Below are positions 26,601-31,530 of a DNA stretch of 31,530 nt, piece by piece. Origin of the DNA: Caldilineaceae bacterium. Lineage in GTDB: Bacteria > Chloroflexota > Anaerolineae > Caldilineales > Caldilineaceae. The notes under the pieces are model-generated. The model searched no databases and was not told the DNA's origin. It worked only from the letters and a program-made list of their open reading frames with translations. The DNA lies in NCBI GenBank assembly GCA_014879855.1, contig JACSRH010000081.1, forward strand, positions 1-31,530. The letters are read 5' to 3'. How positions within the stretch are numbered: the first letter of the stretch is position 1; the number at the start of each line of letters is the position of its first letter. The position numbers and the translations under genes are program-made.

Positions 26601-29600
26601 CGGCAGTCGCTACGATCGGCGATCTCATCACCTTCACCGTCAATGCCGATCTGTACGGCGATGTGCCCTACACCAGTACGCTCCTCACCGACACGCTGCC
26701 GGCAGGACTCGGCTATGTCGCCGCGTCGCTGCGGGTGATCCAGGACATCGACGGCGCGGCCAGCAGCCAGACGCTGGCGCCGACCAGCGCACCCGCCGCC
26801 AATGCCAGCGGCGACATCTTCTGGAACGTGGGCGATCTGGCCGGGCAGGTTGTCATGACCACTGTGATCACGGCGGTCGTGCAGAATATCATGCCGGCCT
26901 TTCAAGGCGAGGTTTTCACCAACACCGCCCGGCTGACCTACCGCGACGACAGCCAGGCGTATGGGTTTGATGCGTCGGCGCCGGTGACAGTGATCGAACC
27001 GCTCCTACACATCGGCAAACGTGCTGTGACTGCCGGCGCCTGCGATGCGCGGCTCTTTGAGCACAACTTCAACAGCGGCAGCGCCGCCGACTGGACAACC
27101 AGCGGCGGTGCGTGGAGCGTGGTCGCCCACACCTACCAGGTGGCGGCCCCTGCCGCCGCGCTCGCGCTCAACGGCAACACCACATGGAGCGACTACAGCT
27201 ACTCCGCCATGCTGCGCTCGACCGATGCGACCGGCGGCGATCTCGGCCTGATCTTCCGCGCCCAGAGTGCGTCGCAGTACTATCGCGTGCGCTGGACGCG
27301 CAACGCCGCAGGCAACGCGGGCAGCTATGTCGTCGAACGCGTCAACGGCGGCGTCACCACCATCGGCGCCGCCAGCGGCGCCTTCTTTGACCTGAATCGC
27401 TGGTATCATGTGGAGGTGCGCGTCACCGGCAATCGCTTCCGCGTCTACATCGACGGCAACCTGGCGCTCGACGTCACCGACGCGGCGCCGCCCTGGAGCG
27501 CCGGGCAGATCGGCTTCTACGCCAACAGCCAGACCAACGCCTACTTCGACAACGCGCTGGTCACGCGGCTGGACAGCGCCGGCTGCACTGTGGGCGCCAA
27601 CGATCTGGTCACCTACACGCTGACGATCTCCAATCAAGGAGAAGCGCCGGCGCGCGATCTCGTGATCACCGACGCCATCCCGGCCGGCACAAGCCTCCAC
27701 GCCTACACCTTTGCCAGCAGCGATCCGGGCGCAGCGGTCAACACTGCGCCGACGCCGATCCCAGGCGCCACCGGGGACCTGCTCTGGACCATCAACCAGC
27801 TTGCGCCCATCAATCCATTTGTTACAAACCATCACGCGGCCATTACGCTGACAGTCGTGCTGCGTGTCTCGCCGACAATCCCCGCCAGCAGCCTGCTCAC
27901 CAACCAAGCGTCGCTGGCCTACGACTCGCAGACAGGCAGCGGGCCGGTAGGCGTACAGCGCAGCTACAGCGGCGGCTCGCATTCGACGAGCGTGCAGACG
28001 GTCGCGCCGCCCGGCCTCACCAAATCGGTGGCGCCCTTCACGGCCACCATCGGCCAGATCGTCGTCTACACAATTACCGTGCCGAGCACGCCAATCACCG
28101 CCGCGCTCACCACCGTCACCGTGACCGACCAGATCAAGACCAACCTGCGCGTCACCGAGACGAGCATCGTGGCAAACCCCGCCCTGGTGAACCCGGCCGT
28201 CCTCTTCAGCGGCCAGCAGGTCACGGCCACCTTTGAGCGCATCGAGGCGAGCGCCCAGGCGCAGATCGTCGTGACCGGCGTCGTCGCCAACGCAGCCCTC
28301 AACCAGGACGGCGTGGTGGTGACCAACACGGCGCGGCTGGCGTACACCGACGGCATCGGCACGCCCGGCGCCAGCCACGTCCTCACCAGCAATCAGGTGA
28401 GCACCGAACTGGTGGAGCCGGTCTTGCAAATTCAAAAATCGGCGACGCCGAACACCGGTCTGCGGGCAGGCGATACGGTGACGTATGCGTTGACGATCCG
28501 TCACGCAGCGACCAGCCGCTCGACCGCCTATGCCGTGGTCGTGACCGATGCCGTGCCCGCGGTGCTGGCCTACACACCGGACACCCTGCGCGTCACGTCG
28601 CCCTCCGGCGAGATCATCTCGACCACGGTCGGCAACAACCTGACCATTACCGTCACCGACTACCCGACGCCGTCCGCGCCCATCTACATCACCTACACGG
28701 CGACGGTGATTCAGGCCGCCGAGCCTTCCTCCACCTACACCAACACGGCCTTCGTGCGCTACATCAGCCTGCCCGGCACGCCCGATGCGCGCACCGGCAG
28801 CGGCGTGGGCGTCAACGATTACTACACCAGCACGCAGGCCACGATCCAGACCGCGGCGTTGACGATCAACAAGTCGCTGGACAATGACATCTACTACAGC
28901 ATCGGCGATCTGATCACCTACACGGTCGTCATTCCACTGCCCACCGGCGCCACGCGCGCCCTGGTCGTCACCGACACCGTGCCGGCGGGCCTGCTCTACC
29001 TGGCGCCGACCAGCACGGTTGCCGTCACCGCCACCCCCAACATCACGCTCTCCTACGCCATCACCCCGTCAACCGGCAACGGCAGCAGCGCCTCGACGGC
29101 GATTCTGCGCATGTTGGCGCCGATCAATAACACGACGGGCGCCAGCGCCGTGTTGACGTGGACGATGCAACTCCTCGTCGTCGACGACGCCGCGCGCACG
29201 GTGAACTTCAACAGCGCGGTCAAGACCAACCAGGCCGCGCTCACCTATGTCAACGCGCAGAACCAGACGTTGAGCGCATCGGACAGCGCCGAGTCCACCA
29301 CCATCTACGAGCCGCTCCTGCACATCGGCAAGAGTTATGTCACCGACGCAGCCTGCGCGGCGACGCTGCTGCAGGAGACCTTCAACGCCGGCGCCACCGG
29401 TTGGACGTCATCCAGCGGCGCCTGGAGCACGATCGCGGCGCCCGGCTGGGTGCGCGCGCCGTCCGGCGTTACGTCGCTCTTTACGCGATCTGGCGCCAGC
29501 TTTACCGACTTCAGCTACTCGGCCATTGTGTCCGCGACGTCGACCAGCGGCTCGCTGGGGTTGGTCTTCCGCGTCCAGGATGCCAACAACTACTATCGCT

Positions 29601-31530
29601 TTGTGTGGACCGGCGCCGCGCCGCACTACCGGCTCGAACGTGTGAGCGGAGGGGCGCCAACGACAGTGGCGGCGGCGGCCGGCTTCATCGCCAACCGCTG
29701 GTATCATTTCGAGGTGCGCGCGGTTGGCAACCAGTTCACCATCTACCGCGACGGCCAGCAGATCCTGAGCGGCGCGGACAGCACGATCGCCAGCGGCACT
29801 GTCGGCCTCTACGTTGCCAGCAACAATGCCGCGTTTGACGACGTGCTCGTGACGCGCCTGGGCGACGACAGTTGCGCCGTGGACGTCGGCGATCTGGTCA
29901 CCTACACGCTCACGATCTCCAACCAGAACCGGCTCACCGGCTACGACCTGGTGATCACAGATGTGCTGCCGGTGCATATGGTCTATGTGGCGTCGGCACT
30001 GGCAAGCAACGATCCGACCGCGGCACTGACAGCCTCGCCCACGCCTGGCGATACCGGCACGCTGGTCTGGCGCATGAACCATCTGACGCCGACCACGCCC
30101 TTCAATCCGCTGCAACATGCGTGGGCGGTGATCACCCTGACGGCGCGGGTGCAGGACGATGTCTCAGCCGGCATTCGTATGCCCAACCAGGCGCTGCTTG
30201 TCTACGACAACATGGCCGGCACGGGGCCGGTGGGCGTCGAACGCACCTACAGCGGCGGCAGCCACAGCACCTCCGTGCGCAGCGCCGACGCCACGTTGGT
30301 CAAAAGCAACGCACCTTTGACCGTCACCATCGGCGAGACCTTCCGCTACACGCTCACCTTCCCCGGCAGCGGCGGCATTGCGGCCAATCTGTACACGGCA
30401 ACCCTCACCGACACGCTGCCGGCCGGCTTCCGTATGATCGGCCAGCCTCAGGTGATCGTTGATCCATCCGCCAACCTCGACCCAGGCGCGATCTCGACCG
30501 CGCGCGCCACCACCAAAACGGTGTTGATCGACTTCACGCGCATTCCCTCCTACACGCAGGTGACCGCGGTGATCACGGCAGTTGTCGAGAATCTGGCGAT
30601 CAACCAGGACGGCGTGCGCTACACCAACACGGCTACGCTTGGCTGGCGCGATCTCTCCGGCAATGTGGTGGCGCCGGTCACCTCCAACCCGGTGACGACC
30701 GATCTGGTCGAGCCGCAGTTGATCATCGAGAAGACGGTCTACCCGACCAATGTGACACCGGGCGACACCGTGTTTTACACGCTGCGCATCTACCACGCGC
30801 CGACCTCGACCGTGCCCGCTTATAATGTGCTGATCAGCGACACGTTGCGGACGTGGCTCTCCTACATCAGCGGCTCCTGGGAAGCCAACAACGATCCCTA
30901 TTCGCTGGCGTCAACGGGCGTTTACACGGTCAATTTGCCCAATCTCCAGGCCTATTTCCCTGTAATCGGCACCTCGATCAATGCGGCGAACCCGTTGATC
31001 CTGCGCTATCAGGCCGTGGTCAACGTCGATGTCGCGCCCGGCACGATCATCACCAATGTCGCCGATACCCGGTGGACCAGCCTGCTGACGGACCCCTACG
31101 GCGACGTGCGCACCGGCAGCGGCGGCATCAACGACTACCGCGTCGCGGACGATGCCCAGGTCAGCCTGGATCAGTTTACCATCGTCAAGCACGGGCCGAT
31201 CACGGTGACGGCGGGCGCGCTGGTCACCTACACGATCAACGTCGGCAACGGCAGCCCGGTCACGGGCGCCAATGCCCGCGTCGTGGATACCATTTCCTTC
31301 CGCGTGACCAACATCACCGGCACGTTCTCGACGCCACTCCTGCAAGGCGTCTGTTCGCTGCCCTCCACCGGTCCCCAGGGCAGCACGATCGAATGCCAGC
31401 TTGGCAACCTGCCGCCCCAGTCCACCGGCGTCGTCACCATTACCGGGCGCGTTGATCCAGCCACGCCGGACGGCGCACTGGTCGACGATTACGCCGACTT
31501 TTTCATCACCGACTCCAACGGCGTGGAGCA
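20648..31530 (+). CDS. Giant secreted DUF11-repeat surface protein (3' end outside window)
   Basis: I read one uninterrupted frame from ATG 20648 to the window edge: 3627 codons plus two bases, no stop. AAGGGG lies 7 bases before the ATG. Residues about 30-50 form a hydrophobic export signal after a long basic start. About 55-230 is Ala/Pro/Thr-rich. From about 240 come roughly 20 Ig-like modules; the clearest DUF11 units have GDSVTYTLTISNRGP (near 23285), TYTIVVTNSGP (23675), TYTLTISNQG (27610) and TYTLTISNQN (29900). About 38 cysteines are present, 32 of them before residue 1965. From residue 2117 a 771-residue composite unit repeats, each copy with an inserted concanavalin-like domain. DUF11 proteins are typically cell-surface or adhesin-like. 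The anchor and true length lie beyond the window. Confidence 0.93.
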   Translation, partial: MHAAYVQSMPARYTTAIHSKLNPVEQIRQLVNLLMIFSMLSSMMSPLYTPANSTTPSFAFPGEVRAPAPLPAKTTPVETQALPRVVANVSDQPQSLATIEEASKRLPDLAAAPPWISTPARATTDSAVSNMAEHELSGVLAPDWLSKAPKGGAGQAEVIATTPASEIALPSSWKMLDASNALPPELATLESGATLGSALTPAWYGGLDNEENTSTFADASETAPAGLFSPHLGAAFYQTGGDNQCSASSRVTFALVAPPYPVSRGNVDGDVYTVTVKNNDSITTTNVTLYIDPNQGFSYLGNSASVQSSISGTLTYSDTGSGAPGAPALIAITGDITSTTLNAGEIITFTFRLATNADAISAQQLVVRLQSGALDCGIYRVQNVPTVRGNLTVQKSPNIRTAKLGDTLGWTVKLINTGLGVVYGAEVEDIFGAGYINTVLDELPTAPITLAAGASATYYVTGTVNACNQLTNTANVWWPIGNQDSTATPDNPASSKVDVRFTLENPNVSLQVTPASITVPFCTPMTRTVVVTATTSNTAKNVQIAANTHSFSVSNIRPGWSYSGGVFTYIGGPLAGYLFADQPAILSFDVSGPTACSASNPALSFQPRYTNACDVPFNGPTVSAPSVNYAPDRPTINVTINGPYSVRARQTFDYVINLNATNIQNITDTISITDMIPSSFIISETSATTGSVNVTGQQITWAVNTPGSGALSASLLITATVREDVACSAYNLITNDVIATAPTCPNCGVLEDSDQVSTYIEDVDGPLAGTKTVSGDTEICGETGLLMENLYYINLPTTLAALVFTETLGLSGPGLPGLPSPLLYVSDTLSVTLNGVDATSLMTIAATSPQLVVDLDRLRELEANVTLTQLSTPAIVNAGDSVTYTLTISNRGPATAENVLVHDPLPAGLSLDSVAASQGSCSAPNVSCTVGDLVADASAVITIVATVDGARQADIVNVAYASFQELNGIVVTTQATARTQVTAAAPLASTDLQIAKRSEQNNVIAGSALTYTIVVTNSGPAIANNVTVVDALPFSFTLSSATPSQGSCGAATHPVVCELGELPVDASAIITVVVMAEASVSADVANTAHVIADNPDSNLADNQASVQTHVIQRIPLMLSYRVIAPEASLAGAISRTWHNWSLLYVEGLGTACRNNDTLYLGAPTTILRGDLGIAINPSTPNSCEPEAVTLNVTGGAAGELTDNLIVTFTLGAKDVYTVTGYSGFFGANPPSTVISAANRITWTWDAALPITAAGQIHLNVLRPCAATGALTSNLSFQDRCDATFTKADSDDFVPTTPNLSLFLTPSKYEVVDRTAVWTTYLINTGNGDAVNALITNTLGAGLAYSSSVVTGAAGVIAQPNVGDGNDVQWVIPRLPPGGQVRIDVIADVIACTGLNMQAFADASCLSGTCSAVGPQEVQLVRAPAALLSSNKQIAELPLCESGPVELTVQNASAGAAEYGFVITDTLRYVTAISGTFALTVTNRSGAVITTTSEFTPVMTRNGYTQTLVWDAANLPVDDPLRTILERRDAGDIIRIGFQVQSSCVSAGQSEVQSSVTAVEACQLPLAGNENAVSLKVTEPQLVVTKLVRNATAGGGYVAGGYAGAGDTLVYEVVVNNIGQQRVTNLFVEDQLPPTFNLTAVDVLTSSQSGSPPLLKWHEAGGVTLEVNQMRVYHITGTVTADACTNPNTVNRASASYGCSTADVCAAASSTVTTTFSTKPAFTLATPGATLDQCSGGPIIVNFPNAGARAENVVLTYTLPAGLAYAGLATGSYPAPTISPTVDATGVITWLYDVINQEVTTNTLRFNVRNAAGVCAAPGANSGVAGLGYEDSCGNRIDDVAESTASITVQASDLVVSQSPRTRPVVDGQVYTWTITITNPGNSATNNLLVTETVGSGWEVVAATAGSPGGATPITTTGAVTWQVGALAGNDGVWSATVSARARAAASDYETTVTATTACEDGGCLQRRTYTTYATPNNEFSKSVTPAVATIGDLITFTVNADLYGDVPYTSTLLTDTLPAGLGYVAASLRVIQDIDGAASSQTLAPTSAPAANASGDIFWNVGDLAGQVVMTTVITAVVQNIMPAFQGEVFTNTARLTYRDDSQAYGFDASAPVTVIEPLLHIGKRAVTAGACDARLFEHNFNSGSAADWTTSGGAWSVVAHTYQVAAPAAALALNGNTTWSDYSYSAMLRSTDATGGDLGLIFRAQSASQYYRVRWTRNAAGNAGSYVVERVNGGVTTIGAASGAFFDLNRWYHVEVRVTGNRFRVYIDGNLALDVTDAAPPWSAGQIGFYANSQTNAYFDNALVTRLDSAGCTVGANDLVTYTLTISNQGEAPARDLVITDAIPAGTSLHAYTFASSDPGAAVNTAPTPIPGATGDLLWTINQLAPINPFVTNHHAAITLTVVLRVSPTIPASSLLTNQASLAYDSQTGSGPVGVQRSYSGGSHSTSVQTVAPPGLTKSVAPFTATIGQIVVYTITVPSTPITAALTTVTVTDQIKTNLRVTETSIVANPALVNPAVLFSGQQVTATFERIEASAQAQIVVTGVVANAALNQDGVVVTNTARLAYTDGIGTPGASHVLTSNQVSTELVEPVLQIQKSATPNTGLRAGDTVTYALTIRHAATSRSTAYAVVVTDAVPAVLAYTPDTLRVTSPSGEIISTTVGNNLTITVTDYPTPSAPIYITYTATVIQAAEPSSTYTNTAFVRYISLPGTPDARTGSGVGVNDYYTSTQATIQTAALTINKSLDNDIYYSIGDLITYTVVIPLPTGATRALVVTDTVPAGLLYLAPTSTVAVTATPNITLSYAITPSTGNGSSASTAILRMLAPINNTTGASAVLTWTMQLLVVDDAARTVNFNSAVKTNQAALTYVNAQNQTLSASDSAESTTIYEPLLHIGKSYVTDAACAATLLQETFNAGATGWTSSSGAWSTIAAPGWVRAPSGVTSLFTRSGASFTDFSYSAIVSATSTSGSLGLVFRVQDANNYYRFVWTGAAPHYRLERVSGGAPTTVAAAAGFIANRWYHFEVRAVGNQFTIYRDGQQILSGADSTIASGTVGLYVASNNAAFDDVLVTRLGDDSCAVDVGDLVTYTLTISNQNRLTGYDLVITDVLPVHMVYVASALASNDPTAALTASPTPGDTGTLVWRMNHLTPTTPFNPLQHAWAVITLTARVQDDVSAGIRMPNQALLVYDNMAGTGPVGVERTYSGGSHSTSVRSADATLVKSNAPLTVTIGETFRYTLTFPGSGGIAANLYTATLTDTLPAGFRMIGQPQVIVDPSANLDPGAISTARATTKTVLIDFTRIPSYTQVTAVITAVVENLAINQDGVRYTNTATLGWRDLSGNVVAPVTSNPVTTDLVEPQLIIEKTVYPTNVTPGDTVFYTLRIYHAPTSTVPAYNVLISDTLRTWLSYISGSWEANNDPYSLASTGVYTVNLPNLQAYFPVIGTSINAANPLILRYQAVVNVDVAPGTIITNVADTRWTSLLTDPYGDVRTGSGGINDYRVADDAQVSLDQFTIVKHGPITVTAGALVTYTINVGNGSPVTGANARVVDTISFRVTNITGTFSTPLLQGVCSLPSTGPQGSTIECQLGNLPPQSTGVVTITGRVDPATPDGALVDDYADFFITDSNGVE
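26996..29308 (+). repeat. Higher-order protein repeat, unit 1 (771 residues)
   Basis: Residues 2117-2887 of the giant protein. It opens with EPLLHIGK and contains four modules in order: (a) a DUF11 module with a concanavalin-like insert, (b) a module starting LTKSVAPFTATIG, (c) one starting EPVLQIQKSATP and ending GVNDYYTSTQ, (d) one starting LTINKSLDN. Unit 2 repeats the order. Shared landmarks include GPVGV, YSGGSHSTSV, NQDGV and TGSG. The copies are clearly homologous but diverged at the amino-acid level, so the duplication is not recent. Confidence 0.8.
27041..27586 (+). other. Concanavalin-like domain inserted in a DUF11 module, copy 1
   Basis: Lies between Cys2132 (GACDARL) and Cys2313 (AGCTVGA), 180 residues. 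Typical features of a LamG/DUF1080-like jelly roll: FNSGSAADWTTSGGAWSV, LGLIFRAQ, YYRVRW, NRWYHVEVRVTG, VYIDGN and GQIGFYANSQTNAYFDN. The DUF11 strand before the insert (EPLLHIGKRAVTAGAC) resumes after it (GCTVGANDLVTYTLTISN). Such folds often bind carbohydrate; the ligand is unknown. Confidence 0.75.
29309..31530 (+). repeat. Higher-order protein repeat, unit 2 (runs to window edge)
   Basis: Residues 2888-3627 and beyond, starting again with EPLLHIGK exactly 771 residues after unit 1. Module order a-b-c-d is the same: (b) LVKSNAPLTVTIG, (c) EPQLIIEKTVYP ending GINDYRVADD, (d) FTIVKHGPITVTAGA. Its fourth module has gained a cysteine pair (GVCSLP, ECQLGN) of the classical DUF11 kind, unlike unit 1, so the array changes character near the window edge. 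Confidence 0.8.
29354..29875 (+). other. Concanavalin-like domain inserted in a DUF11 module, copy 2
   Basis: Lies between Cys2903 (AACAATL) and Cys3076 (DSCAVDV), 172 residues. It has the same landmarks as copy 1: FNAGATGWTSSSGAWST, LGLVFRVQ, YYRFVW, NRWYHFEVRAVG, IYRDGQ and GTVGLYVASNNAAFDD. The first cysteine is 15 residues after the EPLLHIGK glutamate in both copies, so the insertion point is conserved. Confidence 0.75.

Noticed and set aside
27005..28504. Long minus-strand frame of 499 codons inside the giant gene
   Set aside because: It is antisense to the DUF11 frame. Its residues are Arg/Ala/Gly/Val-rich with no recognisable domain, as expected for a shadow of a G/C-ending coding frame.

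Overview
The window looks like a piece of a moderately GC-rich bacterial chromosome. The best guess is Chloroflexota (Caldilineae/Anaerolineae-like). Reasons are a binding lipoprotein with a short VSAC lipobox and a Gly/Ala/Pro-rich linker, an S10 serine carboxypeptidase and a plant-type glutaminyl cyclase in a bacterial setting, a giant DUF11-repeat surface protein, and intergenic repeats of the TTTGCG / CTTCGTG / ATCTGTG type. This is inference from gene content; there is no rRNA or other phylogenetic marker. I saw no tRNA, rRNA, CRISPR array, insertion sequence or phage gene.

Region 1 (about 69-7112, all minus strand) reads, in transcription order: GntR/UTRA regulator, NamZ-type exo-N-acetylmuramidase, tandem-GNAT acetyltransferase, PIG-L deacetylase, then a sugar ABC transporter (binding lipoprotein, MalF-like and MalG-like permeases; no ATPase here). 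The first four genes are packed with 3-bp, overlapping and 18-bp junctions. A tandem GTATAGACC motif at the regulator's 5' end resembles NagR/YvoA-type operators. The set looks like an amino-sugar or peptidoglycan-sugar salvage locus.

Region 2 (7180-9369) holds a divergent MBL-fold hydrolase with a good sigma-70-type promoter, a hairpin between convergent genes, and a zinc alcohol dehydrogenase.

Region 3 (9407-15058, minus strand) is a purine locus, purD - S10 carboxypeptidase - purM - purN, with a membrane-anchored glutaminyl cyclase upstream of purD. The peptidase sits inside the purine genes, only 7 bp from purM.

Region 4 (15059-18893) begins with a 608-bp control region (promoter, two palindromes, a tandem repeat), followed by a REC-PAS-histidine kinase and an AspT/YidE-type transporter with two RCK_C domains.

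Region 5 (19105-31530, plus strand) has a promoter with an overlapping palindrome, a membrane-anchored SurA_N-TlpA(CPYC) fusion, and 11 bp later one uninterrupted reading frame from 20648 to the window edge (3627 codons, no stop). That frame encodes a secreted, cysteine-containing giant with about 20 DUF11/Ig-like modules. Its second part contains a 771-residue higher-order repeat. In each copy a concanavalin-like domain is inserted inside a DUF11 module between two cysteines. The thiol-oxidoreductase/chaperone fusion next to a disulfide-rich surface giant is the most attractive candidate for an undescribed system here.
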